Source: Rhizobacter koreensis (GTDB taxonomy: Bacteria; Pseudomonadota; Gammaproteobacteria; Burkholderiales; Burkholderiaceae_C). From it: a DNA stretch of 64,000 nucleotides. Positions 15,509-24,838 of the stretch are shown here, piece after piece. A program made the translations under genes and the position numbers. The number at the start of each line of letters is the position of its first letter. Position 1 is the first letter of the stretch. The notes under the pieces were generated by a model that was not told the origin of the DNA, ran no database searches, and saw only the letters and a list, made by a program, of their open reading frames with translations. The DNA lies in contig NZ_JABWMJ010000014.1 of the NCBI RefSeq assembly GCF_013366375.1, positions 1-64,000 on the forward strand, given 5' to 3'.

Positions 15509-17925
15509 TGACATTTGCCCTGTCCGAAGTAGCAGTTGGGAACCCTCGCGCCGTTGTTGTTCTGGATCGCCGCGAGGTTGGGGCTCTTGGCCACGAGCGA
15601 CGCGTAGAACTCGCTCAGGTCCATCCGGGCGAAGTCGAGCGACTGGAGCTGAGCGATGCTGAAGCCGGAGCAGTCCGGGGTCTCGGCGCTTCCCCAGCCT
15701 TTGGAGATCTGGCCGCGTCCCTGCTCGTTGACGATGCGCGCGAGCATCGAGTTGAAGCAGCACTTGCCGGTCGTGTGCTCGGTGCAGGAGACACAGACGC
15801 CGAGGATCCGCAGGCAGGTGGAGCAGTAGCTGCCCACCGTGTGGCACAGACCGGCGCCTTCCTTCAGTGCGACCCGGGCCTCGTTCTCGTTGCACGAGGT
15901 CAGCGACAGCACGATGTAGATGATGGCGGCGATCACCAGGGTCCAGGGATCGAAGGCGATCACGAAGCCCTCACCCGCCACCGTGCTGGACGAGTACAGC
16001 ACCGTCGAGCCGGCGGGAAGCGCTGTGCCGTTGACAGCGATCGTGACACCGTAGGTGGAGAACGAGCCGCTGAAGCCCGCGCCGGTCAGCAAGGCGCTGA
16101 GACCCTGGTAGACGAACTCGCGGTTCTCCGAGTTCATCAGGATGTCGTAGACCAGCCGGGAACCGGTGCCGAACACGCTCTGATTGGACATACCGCGGCC
16201 AGACGAGTCGGAGTTGCAGCAGTTCGTGAGCAGGCGGTCGCGGCAACTGTTGGCCTCGCCCTTGAAGACCTGCATGCGGTCACTGTCGAGGTAGACGCCA
16301 GCCTCGCGGGTGGCCTCGAGCATCGACATCGTTCGGGCGAAGTCCGTGTCGTTGGTGTAGGTGGTGTTGAAGCAACTGGTGCCGAGGCAGAAGACATTCG
16401 TCGGACAGTTGGTCGCTTGGGTCACCGTCTCGTTCGGGATCGTGCAGGTGTACTGGTCCTGGAAGGCCTCGCAAGCGCCTGTCACCGGATTCGTCCGGGA
16501 GCAGGTCGAGGAGAGCGGTGTGCAGCCGGCGGCCACCAGGGGAGCGCATTGGTCGGCGGTCGAGGTGCCGCTGCAGCTCATGGTGCTCTGGTACTGCCAG
16601 CAGTCGCGTGTGACCGGCACGCCATCGATGACCTTGGTGGAGGGGCCGTCCACGCACACGGGTGTGCTGGCCACTGCGCAACGGCTGTCGGCCGCCAGAC
16701 CCGGGCATTGGTTGTTCCAGGTGTCTGTGGCGGTATTGAGCGTTGCCGGTTTGGCGTAGGACAGCCGCATTTGCGGGATCGGGCCGTAGGCCGGGTTGGG
16801 TGCCCAGCCGACCACCGCGCGGGTCGATGTGGCTCGCCAGTAGGCCGCGGCATAGGTGCCGGTCACATCGGTCGCCCGGATGTCACCGGGTGAGCCCGGG
16901 CTGTAGCAGGTTGTGGTTGCCAGCGCGGAGCTCGTGCACCCGAAGTTGTCGCCACCGAATATGCAGGTGGTCGCTAGAAGGTTGTCGCCACTCTGGCTGC
17001 CCGCGGGGCAGGCACCGTAGACGTCGATGAAGGGGTGCACGGTCACGCACGTCATCGATTCCCAGCCGCCGGTGCACGACTCGACCGGATCGTCGGCGAT
17101 CATGGCCGTCAGGCTGCACGTCGCGCCGGTGCAGCTCTTGTCCGCCACGTAGACGCCTCGCTCCGCACGCGTGAAGCTCGGCCAGTTGAAGGTCGTCCCG
17201 ATGACGGCCACCCGTTGCGGCGCGACCACGGGTGTGGTCATGTCGACATCGAAGAACGCGAGGGGATTGCCGGAGCTCGTCACACGAAAGTGCTGACGGG
17301 TGTCCGGGCGGTCCGGCAGACATTGCGCGGCGACGGCGGTCGATCCCGACGAGGCCTGCGCGAACCAGTCGCCGGCGTTGCAACTGGTGGAGCGTGAGAC
17401 TGACACGTTGAGGGCGTTCGAACAGCTGTAGCTGCCGGACGTCACGTAGCGGGCGCAAGCACGTGTCTCGGTGTGCGTCGCGATCGTGGTGTCGGTTGTC
17501 GTGCAACCGCTGTAGTAGGCGGCAAGGCTGCCCAGATCGAGCGAAGGATTGCGAGCGATGCTCGATGCGGCGGCCACGGCCGGATCGCTCGGAGAGATTG
17601 TCGGGCGCGGCGTGTTGGCCGAGTTGATGGCCGTGCGAAGCGCCTGGCAGGTCGGGTCGTTCGGTGTCGCGGCGCAGGCCGCGAGCTTGGCAGTGACGTC
17701 GGGGCCGAGCGCAGGCCGCCCGGCCAGCGATGCCTCCGGCGGCGTCGTGGTGTAACCAGGGACGACGCCCGTGGCGGACGGCTGGTTCACCATGCCGCGG
17801 ATCGTCGTGTTGGCAGCGCGCCCGGCGGCGACGCCCTGATCGTGTGAGGTCTGGGCGATCGCCGCCGTCTGGGTCACGATCAGGGCTTGCGTCATCACCC
17901 AGACAACCAGGCGCTTGAAGGTCAT
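15505..17925 (-). CDS. traN: TraN outer-membrane mating-pair stabilisation protein
   Basis: The 806-residue protein has a signal peptide ending near TAAIAQ and a very high number of Cys residues throughout, as is typical of TraN. Later blocks CNSDSSGRGMSNQSVFGTGS and YCSTCLRILGVCVSCTEHT, with CCFNSMLARIVNEQGRGQI, are hallmark TraN regions. TraN is the donor adhesin that contacts the recipient outer membrane. The variable N-terminal half decides receptor choice and cannot be typed by eye. It overlaps the next gene by 4 nt. Confidence 0.95.
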   Translation of the reverse strand: MTFKRLVVWVMTQALIVTQTAAIAQTSHDQGVAAGRAANTTIRGMVNQPSATGVVPGYTTTPPEASLAGRPALGPDVTAKLAACAATPNDPTCQALRTAINSANTPRPTISPSDPAVAAASSIARNPSLDLGSLAAYYSGCTTTDTTIATHTETRACARYVTSGSYSCSNALNVSVSRSTSCNAGDWFAQASSGSTAVAAQCLPDRPDTRQHFRVTSSGNPLAFFDVDMTTPVVAPQRVAVIGTTFNWPSFTRAERGVYVADKSCTGATCSLTAMIADDPVESCTGGWESMTCVTVHPFIDVYGACPAGSQSGDNLLATTCIFGGDNFGCTSSALATTTCYSPGSPGDIRATDVTGTYAAAYWRATSTRAVVGWAPNPAYGPIPQMRLSYAKPATLNTATDTWNNQCPGLAADSRCAVASTPVCVDGPSTKVIDGVPVTRDCWQYQSTMSCSGTSTADQCAPLVAAGCTPLSSTCSRTNPVTGACEAFQDQYTCTIPNETVTQATNCPTNVFCLGTSCFNTTYTNDTDFARTMSMLEATREAGVYLDSDRMQVFKGEANSCRDRLLTNCCNSDSSGRGMSNQSVFGTGSRLVYDILMNSENREFVYQGLSALLTGAGFSGSFSTYGVTIAVNGTALPAGSTVLYSSSTVAGEGFVIAFDPWTLVIAAIIYIVLSLTSCNENEARVALKEGAGLCHTVGSYCSTCLRILGVCVSCTEHTTGKCCFNSMLARIVNEQGRGQISKGWGSAETPDCSGFSIAQLQSLDFARMDLSEFYASLVAKSPNLAAIQNNNGARVPNCYFGQGKCQ

Positions 17926-17927
17926 GC

Positions 17928-18695
17928 TCAGCCCCCTTTGATCCGGGCGAGGAAGTGATTGGCGTCGCGCGAGAACTTCGGGGCGCTGCGCTGGATGAAG
18001 CGCAAGGCGTAGTCGATGCTCACGTCACCTGCTGCGAGCGCGTAGCTGTCGGCTGCGAAGCAGGTGCCGGCAGCGCAAGGCGTCGGGACCGAACGGTCCT
18101 TGATCAGCACGAAGGACGGTGTGGCCGTGATCGAGAAGCGGTCGAAGGCCTGGGGATCGATCTGGAAGCCGACCTTGCGCTGACCGATGACACGTTGGAC
18201 CCGGGTCACGGTCTTCGGCAGAGAGTCCTCCACCAGGCCACGCAGCACCAACGTCGCCCCGCTTCGAGCCGCCTGCTCGGCCAAGCGCTCGAGCGCCGCA
18301 TCGGACATCGAGAAGCTGACGAACACCAGCAACGCCGGTCCCATGGCCACGCCCGGCCTGGAGGGGTCGGGGGCGCCCATTTCGTCGAAGCCCCTCGCGA
18401 TGGCACCGAGGTCGATGCGCTGCGGCGTGCGCGGCTGTGGCAAAGCGTCGATCCGGGGCGTTGATGGGACGGGAACCCGGGAGAGCTCTTCGTCGGTGGG
18501 CATGCGGTACCTGCGGCGCGCGGCCTCGATGTCCTTGTCGGAGATGGCCGGCTGGCTGCGCGCCGCGCGAGCGATGTCGGCCTCGGTGACCTGGCCACTG
18601 CTCGCCTGAGCGAGAGCCGCTGGTGCCGCGGTCACGACCAGCGCAGCCGCGAGCGTGGCGGCCAGGACGCTGCGATGAAGCTCAGTAGCCGACAC
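17928..18695 (-). CDS. trbC: TrbC pilin assembly protein (F-type)
   Basis: The 255-residue periplasmic protein has a signal peptide (RSVLAATLAAALVVTAAPAALA) and the TrbC core ALLVFVSFSMSDAALERLAE, then a thioredoxin-like ending FSITATPSFVLIKDRSVP. The start is read as the GTG at 18695, inside the end of traU. The open frame further upstream is only a shadow of traU. TrbC pairs with TraW in pilus assembly. Confidence 0.9.
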   Translation of the reverse strand: MSATELHRSVLAATLAAALVVTAAPAALAQASSGQVTEADIARAARSQPAISDKDIEAARRRYRMPTDEELSRVPVPSTPRIDALPQPRTPQRIDLGAIARGFDEMGAPDPSRPGVAMGPALLVFVSFSMSDAALERLAEQAARSGATLVLRGLVEDSLPKTVTRVQRVIGQRKVGFQIDPQAFDRFSITATPSFVLIKDRSVPTPCAAGTCFAADSYALAAGDVSIDYALRFIQRSAPKFSRDANHFLARIKGG

Positions 18696-19707
18696 AGCAA
18701 TTCCTCTTCCGGAACAGCATGAAGGCGAAGTCCTCGCCGCGAACGGGGTACTCCTTGCCTGCGCCCCACAGGACGGTGGTGCGTCCGAACGGCTGGCAGC
18801 ACTTGCCGTCGAGCTTGTCGGTCGACGGGATCGGGTAGGTGAGGTTGGTCTTGTAGGACGCCTTGTCCATGATCGGCTCGAAGTAGGGACCACATAGGCC
18901 CCGCGAGCCGTGCCAGCCCCAGGCGATGAGTTCGCGGTGCATCTTGGCCGTCAGGCGCTGGGCGAGTAGCGCGGCCGTGCGCACGCCGCCCATGTGGTAC
19001 TGGACCTGGCCGTCCAGCGGATAGATGCCCCCCTGGCAGCCAGCACACCAGAAAAGGGTGTTCAGGCCAAAGCCGACGGTGGCTGCCACGCAATCCGCCG
19101 CGCAGGCGGCGATCGCGATCGGATTGGCGAAGAGCACCGCGTCCGGATTGAGGATCAGCGTCAGTTCGTCGTCGTTCCACAGCGGATCGACCTCGGTGAG
19201 GTACGCGAGGTCGAAGCTGCCGCGCTCAAGGCAAGGGAAGTCGGCGACGACTTCGAGCCAGTACAGGACGGGGTTCGTGTAGAAGTGGGCCTGATAGAAC
19301 GACCCGCCATCGCCGTCCCCTTCCGAGCGGGTGTAGCGGGCACCCTCGGGAGCTGCGATGCCCGGGTCCAAGTTGAGGCCGCCCAGGGATGGCAGGCAGA
19401 ACGGCTTGCGCGTCGCCTCGACATGGCGCGCAGGTTCCCAGAAGCCGATGGACAGGCCGATCGTGGGATTCACGCCGCAGCTGCAGATCGGATTGGACGG
19501 GTTGTCGCCGCTGTCCTCCTGCCCACCGAAGTTCGCGATGGTGGCGCCGCCGATGGTGATGGGCAGCACGCACGACCAGCAGATGTCGGTCAGCGGGTTC
19601 GGGAACTTCCCCGTGCAGGTGGCCATCCCTGCCGCGGTGGCCAGCGAGGACCATACGAGCAGCGGCAGCAGGATCAGCAGGATCAGCAGGCGGTGGAGCG
19701 TGTTCAT
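18682..19707 (-). CDS. traU: TraU pilus assembly protein
   Basis: The 341-residue protein has a signal peptide (LLILLILLPLLVWSSLATAAG) and TraU motifs: CTGKFPNPLTDICWSC near the N-terminus, NPICSCG, FWEPARHVEATRKPFCLPSL and the Cys-rich C-terminus. TraU is needed for DNA transfer as well as pilus formation. It overlaps traW by 4 nt (ATGA) and trbC by 14 nt, so the genes are probably translationally coupled. Confidence 0.95.
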   Translation of the reverse strand: MNTLHRLLILLILLPLLVWSSLATAAGMATCTGKFPNPLTDICWSCVLPITIGGATIANFGGQEDSGDNPSNPICSCGVNPTIGLSIGFWEPARHVEATRKPFCLPSLGGLNLDPGIAAPEGARYTRSEGDGDGGSFYQAHFYTNPVLYWLEVVADFPCLERGSFDLAYLTEVDPLWNDDELTLILNPDAVLFANPIAIAACAADCVAATVGFGLNTLFWCAGCQGGIYPLDGQVQYHMGGVRTAALLAQRLTAKMHRELIAWGWHGSRGLCGPYFEPIMDKASYKTNLTYPIPSTDKLDGKCCQPFGRTTVLWGAGKEYPVRGEDFAFMLFRKRNCCVGY

Positions 19708-20333
19708 CGCACGGGAACCTCATCGATGCGAAGGCGCTGGCCTTCCTGAGACACGATTGCGGGCACCGCGGCGATGCCGAACTTGCGCACGAGGGTGCCC
19801 TCCTGGTCATAGAACACCGGCTTGTTCCAGCGCTTCATCAAGTCCATGTAGCTGCCGCCCACGAGGATCGGCTTGACCTTGCCCTGGTAGCGCTCGATCA
19901 ACTCGCGCGCCCGCGCGACCTGGCCCGGATCGCGTGCGTCGAAGAACAGCAGGTGCTTGGACAGGCTGACGACCTCCAACGGGTTCTTTCGGGTGCCAGC
20001 CGGGAAAAGGACCGCGCCCTGAGCGTCGACGACGTTGGACTGCAGCGTGAAGGTCGGGTCAAAGTAGTAAGTGCGTGGAGCCAGGGCGGTGCGCAGGCCG
20101 TCCACGGGCTTTGGGTTGTTGACCGCGTAGGCGGCTCGGTCGCGCGCCTCCTGCTCGTGCCGCCGGAGTTCGCCACTGGCCTCCTTGGCTCGCAGCCGGG
20201 TCATGATCACATCGAGGAAGTGCTTCTCCGCGATCGGGTAGGTCGGCCCGATGGTGCCGAGGTTCTCGGCCCGCCCGCTCGCGGCGCAGCACAGGGCGGC
20301 GAGCGCGAACGTGACGGCAGGAAGCCGTGGCAT
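19704..20333 (-). CDS. traW: TraW pilus assembly protein
   Basis: The 209-residue periplasmic protein has a signal peptide (AVTFALAALCCAASGRA), then the TraW opening ENLGTIGPTYPIAEKHFLDVI and the TrbC-contact region KHLLFFDARDPGQVARARELI. It ends in a thioredoxin-like RKFGIAAVPAIVSQEG. The ATG at 20333 lies one base after the stop of the upstream gene; a longer in-frame version reads back into that gene and is not needed. Confidence 0.93.
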   Translation of the reverse strand: MPRLPAVTFALAALCCAASGRAENLGTIGPTYPIAEKHFLDVIMTRLRAKEASGELRRHEQEARDRAAYAVNNPKPVDGLRTALAPRTYYFDPTFTLQSNVVDAQGAVLFPAGTRKNPLEVVSLSKHLLFFDARDPGQVARARELIERYQGKVKPILVGGSYMDLMKRWNKPVFYDQEGTLVRKFGIAAVPAIVSQEGQRLRIDEVPVR

Positions 20334-20334
20334 C

Positions 20335-20664
20335 TCACTTCCCCGGGCACGCGATGGAGGCACCGAGTCGCTGCAGCGCGGCCGTGTCCCGCTCGTGGGA
20401 GGCGCGGATCATGCCCATCAGCACCGGGTCGCCGTCACCTTGCGCGAAGGCACGACGCAGCTCGGTGGTCCGCAGGGGACGTCCGCAGCGATTGCGGAAC
20501 GCCGCCATGAAGGCTTCCGCACCGTCGCGTGCCGGCGGCGCGACCTGGGACAGCAGCGCCAGGTAGGTATCGATCGGCACGTCATCCTGGATGTCCAACC
20601 TCTGCGGCTGGGCGCCGACCGTGCCCGCCAGGCACAGCATCGTGAACATCGAGATCGCGCGCAT
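20335..20664 (-). CDS. Small exported protein between S26 peptidase and traW
   Basis: The 109-residue protein has a signal peptide (AISMFTMLCLAGTVGAQ) and a mature part with two Cys (NRCGRPL and SIACPGK), helical and charged (RTTELRRAFAQGDGD). It is tightly packed in the transfer operon, with one base between its stop and the traW start. No family is recognised. Confidence 0.65.
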   Translation of the reverse strand: MRAISMFTMLCLAGTVGAQPQRLDIQDDVPIDTYLALLSQVAPPARDGAEAFMAAFRNRCGRPLRTTELRRAFAQGDGDPVLMGMIRASHERDTAALQRLGASIACPGK

Positions 20665-20676
20665 GCAGTCCTCACT

Positions 20677-21243
20677 TCACAGCAGCGGAATAACTCGCGA
20701 CTTCACGTCCTGCACCCGCACCAGCCCGCTGAGGCTGTAGCGCGAGTCGAAGCTGTCGGCGCTGGTGCCTTGCACATACAGGTGACCCGCCGGAATGACG
20801 GTCGGCGCAATCGGGCTCAGTTCCCGGCGGTCGAAGGCATGGGTCTTGGCGCGTCCCACCGGTGCGCCGTTGACGAAGACGTCGCGCCCCTGCACCGTGA
20901 CCACGTCGCCTTCCACGCCGGCGACCCGTTTGAACAAGGCCTGATGGCGCAGACCGGGGTACGCGACTTCGCCTGCGGGTCCCTCGAATGCGTAGACCAC
21001 CAGATCGCCGCGGCTGATGGCGCCGCTTCGGTAGTCGGCGATCGCGACCTTGTAGGGCAGACTGGGCGTCCAGTTGAACAGCAGCGGAACGACCGGCAGC
21101 GGATGGACGAACATGCGGATGAGCGCGAGTACCCAGACTGCGCCGACCGCGCCAAAGACCAACCAATGCCGTCGCATGTCGCGCGCCAACAGGCGGGCGC
21201 CATGGAGCAGCCAGGGACCGAGACCGACGCGGAGAGTCGTCAT
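20677..21243 (-). CDS. S26-family signal peptidase (TraF of RP4 / TrhF type)
   Basis: The 188-residue protein has one membrane helix (WLVFGAVGAVWVLALIRMF), then the nucleophile region FNWTPSLPYKVAI (Ser in TPSLP), the catalytic-Lys region QALFKRVAGVEGD, and a late box GTSADSFDSRY. The LepB-like family removes leader peptides; in conjugative elements it matures pilin. SXT-like elements carry such a gene (trhF) at the same place before traW. It is the probable processing enzyme for the TraA pilin at 28787-29134. Confidence 0.88.
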   Translation of the reverse strand: MTTLRVGLGPWLLHGARLLARDMRRHWLVFGAVGAVWVLALIRMFVHPLPVVPLLFNWTPSLPYKVAIADYRSGAISRGDLVVYAFEGPAGEVAYPGLRHQALFKRVAGVEGDVVTVQGRDVFVNGAPVGRAKTHAFDRRELSPIAPTVIPAGHLYVQGTSADSFDSRYSLSGLVRVQDVKSRVIPLL

Positions 21244-21252
21244 GGCAGCACC

Positions 21253-21612
21253 TCAGGACTTCGAGCCGACCTTGGCCTTGAGCGCCGCGGTGAGGTCGAT
21301 CGCGTTGGACCAGCTACCCGCCACCGCCGACTTGACCACCACCGTGCACCTGCACTCGGAGGGCATCTCGCGCAGCGCTCGGTCGAGGCGGTCGCCGAAG
21401 GCCTGAGCCTGGGCGTAGGCGCGCTGGCGCTCGTCGTCGGTCTTGCTCGCCGTCAGAAGCGCAGCGAACTCGGACTCCTTGGCGCGATAGACCTCGGCGA
21501 TGTCGACGATCCCGATGACCTGTGCCGGCTTCACGACCAGGCGGTCGTAGGCGAGCAGCGCGCCGGCGGTCACGAACACCGACACCAGGACATGGGTCGC
21601 AGCCGAGGTCAT
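21253..21612 (-). CDS. trbI: TrbI pilus assembly protein (F-type)
   Basis: The 119-residue protein has a membrane anchor (HVLVSVFVTAGALLAYD) and the TrbI-like periplasmic part VVKPAQVIGIVDIAEVYRAK with a helical region and ECRCTVVVKSAVAG. In F it affects pilus retraction. The start at 21612 overlaps the traC stop in ATGA. Confidence 0.85.
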   Translation of the reverse strand: MTSAATHVLVSVFVTAGALLAYDRLVVKPAQVIGIVDIAEVYRAKESEFAALLTASKTDDERQRAYAQAQAFGDRLDRALREMPSECRCTVVVKSAVAGSWSNAIDLTAALKAKVGSKS

Positions 21613-24185
21613 ACCGCATGCCCCCGGCGCCGCAGCAGCTCGGTGATCGCGTCGTCGATGGACAGGCCCTGCCGGCGAAGTGCGTCCAGCGGCGCGTTGT
21701 CGTCGAGCTTGTTGCTGAACAGCAGGTGAGAGAATGGGTCCAGGATGATGCGAGCCACGCCCTCGCCGATGGGCGACGTGATGTAGCACTCGGAGAACAC
21801 GCCGGGCTCCATGCGCAGCGAGTTCAGCAGCCGCTTCTTCGGCTCGTCCATCGAGAAGCGGCCCGTCCGGGCGAGCAGCTCGATCGACTCGGGTTTCTGC
21901 CGCAGCAGGAAGGTCCAGTCGGAGCACTTCAGCGCCGATTCCATCTGCGCAGAGGTGAAGTAGTCGTCGCCGTTCTGGGTCGCGGTCACGAGGCTGCCGC
22001 CATACTTGCGAGCGCGCCGTGCGGCCTCGTCGATGGCTGCCGCCATCACCAGGTCGTTCTCGCTGGAGTCACCGAGCTGCTGCTTGAGCTCGTCGATGAA
22101 CCAGACCTTCTTGCGATCCCGCGTGAGGTACATCTCGCGAGTGATCGCATGGAACAGGATGATGTTGACGACGGCCTGCAAGTCCGGCTTGCGCTTGAGC
22201 TCCTCGCTCTCGATCACGACGAAGTCGTTGGAGAAGTCGATCGTGTTGCGGCCGGTGAAGAAGCGCGCGTACTGACCGCCCTTGGCATACGGGTTGAGCA
22301 TCACGGCCAGGTCGCGGACCCGCTGGTCTTCCTTGATGCCCAGCTCCTCGATCGTTCCGGGCACGAACGAATCGCGCAGGATCGTCATGTCCAGCTCGGG
22401 GCCGTACTGGGCCCAGAGCTTGAGCAGCATGGCCGAGATCGCCTTCGTCTGGACCTCATCGAGCTGCTTCATTGAGGCCATCTTGGCGATGGCCGGCAGC
22501 AGCATGTCGATGTCCTCGTTGATGTCTGTCACCAGCGGGAACGGGTTCAACGAAATCTCGACATCGGGCCGGAACTCGATGAAGGTGCCGTCGGCCTTGC
22601 GGCAGAGCTTCTCGAACGAGCGACCCAGGTCCTGCATCCAGATCTTGGCGCCGACTGCGCGATAGGACCACGCGAGCTCGTTGAGCAACACCGACTTGCC
22701 TGAGCCCGGCGAGCCGATGACCGCGGCGTTGTAGTTGCCGTCGTTGTCGTACAGGTCGAGCGTGAGCAACTGGCCGCGGCGACCGGCGAACATCAGGGTC
22801 GGTGTCTTGCTGCCGCGCCACTCGGCCAGCACTGGCGCGAGGTGGATCGCGTTGGCCATCGTCTTGCGCGTGACGCGCTTCATCTTCCGCAGGTCGCCGT
22901 GGAAGGCGGGCGACAAGGTCATCGGCAGGCTGGCCAGCAGCGCCTGGCGATGCTTGTAGACATCTGCATTGAGCTCGAAGCCGCGAGCGCGCCAGATGGC
23001 CTTGGCGGTCTCCTGGGTCTGGGCCACTTTCGTCGGGTGGCAGAACAGGCCGAGCTGGTGGTACATGCTCACCAGCGCTCCGCCCGTGTCGATCGCGTCG
23101 GCGGCCGCGGACCAGTCGCGGGCCTTCTTTGCGACGTCGGGCATGACCACGGCCATCTTGCTGCCCGCGTTCTGCGTGGCCCGGACGTGGTTGGCCGTGA
23201 CCACCGTCTTGGTGGCGTTGGGGTCGAGGATGTAGACACCCATCGTCAGAAGGAAGGGCGAGCTGTACTGCAGTGCCGGCTGCATCAGGTCGCCGACGAG
23301 CGCGCCCATCTGCCACAGGCCGAAGCGCTCGGGGAAGGACTTGATGGAGAAGAAGCGCACGTCCAGGCCGTCGCCGGCGCCTTCCTTCCACAGGTGCAGG
23401 CCGTTGGAGCGCGCATCCTGGATCGTGTCGTGGTCGACGATCTGGTCCCTCAGCTCTCGCCCGTCGTCGTAGTGAAGGTCCGGCGCGGTCGCCGCGTCGA
23501 TGCGATCGGGATTGACGAACAGCGAGCACCAGTTGATCAGGTCGGCCGCATCGCAGACGCGGTTGGGCAGCGAGGCCGAGCGAAGAGTCGTCGCCATGCC
23601 GTCGCGCAAGCCGATGATCCGTTCGCGATCGGCGAGGTTGGCGGGATCGGCGTTGACCGACACGCTGACCATCAGGCGGAAGTCGCGAATGGTGTAGTGG
23701 AAGCCCTGTGTGAGCGAGTGGTGCGCACCATGGGACAGGTGGGCATAGCGGCGCCGCGCGAGCTTGCGGTACAGGTTCTCGTTGCGCGCCGGGCGGCCGA
23801 ACGCCTGCGCCTTCTGGATCTGGTCCCCGTCCTCCATGCGCAGGTTGGCGTAGCGACGCAGCGGCGGGCAGATGTGCGGCGAGGCGAACAGGTGGAACTG
23901 GATTCCCGTGTCGGGCGGGCAGTTCGAGTAGAGCGACACAAGCACGTCCACCATCCGGTCGTCGGCGCCGCTTTGCGGCATCACCTCCAGGAGGAAGCCC
24001 ACGCCATCCTTGTTGACGAAAAGCTGCTCCTCATCGAGGTAGGAGATGTAGGGCAGCCAGCTGGCGAACTGGTCGGCGGGCGACTCGTCCTGGTGGCCGA
24101 ACGAGAACAGCCCCGGTCCGGGCTTGTCACCCGTTCCAGCTGACGGTGCGCTGCCGAACAGGTTGAGGCGAAGGGACTCGAGCAT
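21609..24185 (-). CDS. traC: TraC/VirB4-family conjugation ATPase
   Basis: The 858-residue cytoplasmic ATPase has Walker A GSPGSGKSVLLNEL and Walker B KVWFIDELKQQ, with MQDLGRSFEKLC and TATQNGDDYFTSAQ typical of TraC. It energises pilus assembly at the base of the secretion channel. The start at 24185 has GGGAGGG 7 bases upstream; an in-frame ATG at 24206 overlapping the traV stop is also possible. Confidence 0.96.
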   Translation of the reverse strand: MLESLRLNLFGSAPSAGTGDKPGPGLFSFGHQDESPADQFASWLPYISYLDEEQLFVNKDGVGFLLEVMPQSGADDRMVDVLVSLYSNCPPDTGIQFHLFASPHICPPLRRYANLRMEDGDQIQKAQAFGRPARNENLYRKLARRRYAHLSHGAHHSLTQGFHYTIRDFRLMVSVSVNADPANLADRERIIGLRDGMATTLRSASLPNRVCDAADLINWCSLFVNPDRIDAATAPDLHYDDGRELRDQIVDHDTIQDARSNGLHLWKEGAGDGLDVRFFSIKSFPERFGLWQMGALVGDLMQPALQYSSPFLLTMGVYILDPNATKTVVTANHVRATQNAGSKMAVVMPDVAKKARDWSAAADAIDTGGALVSMYHQLGLFCHPTKVAQTQETAKAIWRARGFELNADVYKHRQALLASLPMTLSPAFHGDLRKMKRVTRKTMANAIHLAPVLAEWRGSKTPTLMFAGRRGQLLTLDLYDNDGNYNAAVIGSPGSGKSVLLNELAWSYRAVGAKIWMQDLGRSFEKLCRKADGTFIEFRPDVEISLNPFPLVTDINEDIDMLLPAIAKMASMKQLDEVQTKAISAMLLKLWAQYGPELDMTILRDSFVPGTIEELGIKEDQRVRDLAVMLNPYAKGGQYARFFTGRNTIDFSNDFVVIESEELKRKPDLQAVVNIILFHAITREMYLTRDRKKVWFIDELKQQLGDSSENDLVMAAAIDEAARRARKYGGSLVTATQNGDDYFTSAQMESALKCSDWTFLLRQKPESIELLARTGRFSMDEPKKRLLNSLRMEPGVFSECYITSPIGEGVARIILDPFSHLLFSNKLDDNAPLDALRRQGLSIDDAITELLRRRGHAV

Positions 24186-24202
24186 GGAAAGGCCCTCCCA
24201 GG

Positions 24203-24838
24203 TCATTGGTCGGCGGCAGGCGTGCGGCCCTGCAGGGCCCGCAGTGCCTGCGTCAGGGACGGTGCCTCCTCGGTCGGCACGGACGACGGGCCGTTCGCAC
24301 CAGACGCGGCGCCGGCCGACTTCGTCGGCGTGGGCGGCTTGGGCGCACGGATTGGCATGAAGGCCTCGCGCTGTTGGCGCTGGACGTGATCGACGAGCCA
24401 GCGACCGTTGTCGACCTGGACGTAGACCAGGCTCTCACCGACGAGATCGCGGTCGGCGTCCTCCCAGGCTTTTACCCACATGCGGAGCACCCGCGGCGCG
24501 GCGCGCAGTGGGGCCGCCTGGTACGCCGCGCCCTCGTCGTTCGCCGAGGGGCGCGTCGAGGCGTTCAGCATCGCTGGGGCAGCGCGCACGCCTCCCGCCG
24601 GGGGGCTCGACTGCGGCGTGGTGTCCACCGGTGGCGTCCCGGAACGGCGCTGCACCGGCAGGTTGTTCTGGATGGCGTTGTAGTAGTTGCCCGAGAGCGA
24701 GTCGCAGCGGACCCCTTCGGGGGCCTTGCACGCGTACCTCGAGTCGCCGTCCAGTCCGGTAATCGACGTACAGCCCGACAACAGGACCACCAGCGTGAGC
24801 ACGAAGCCCGAGGCGATGAAAGTACGGTTGCTGCTCAT
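24203..24838 (-). CDS. traV: TraV outer-membrane lipoprotein
   Basis: The 211-residue protein has a lipoprotein signal (VLTLVVLLSGC, Cys23) followed by the TraV signature STRYACKAP-like block (DSRYACKAPEGVRCDSLSGN) and a Pro-rich middle. TraV is the VirB7 equivalent that anchors the TraK/TraB channel in the outer membrane. The start overlaps the dsbC-like stop in ATGA. Confidence 0.92.
   Translation of the reverse strand: MSSNRTFIASGFVLTLVVLLSGCTSITGLDGDSRYACKAPEGVRCDSLSGNYYNAIQNNLPVQRRSGTPPVDTTPQSSPPAGGVRAAPAMLNASTRPSANDEGAAYQAAPLRAAPRVLRMWVKAWEDADRDLVGESLVYVQVDNGRWLVDHVQRQQREAFMPIRAPKPPTPTKSAGAASGANGPSSVPTEEAPSLTQALRALQGRTPAADQ

Noticed and set aside
15125..15895. A 256-residue protein instead of the small periplasmic one
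   Set aside because: The extra N-terminal part is a shadow of traN. The signal peptide and the ATGA overlap fix the shorter start at 15508.
17928..18893. A longer TrbC starting at 18893
   Set aside because: The first 66 residues lie in another frame of traU and look random. The signal peptide begins just after the GTG at 18695.
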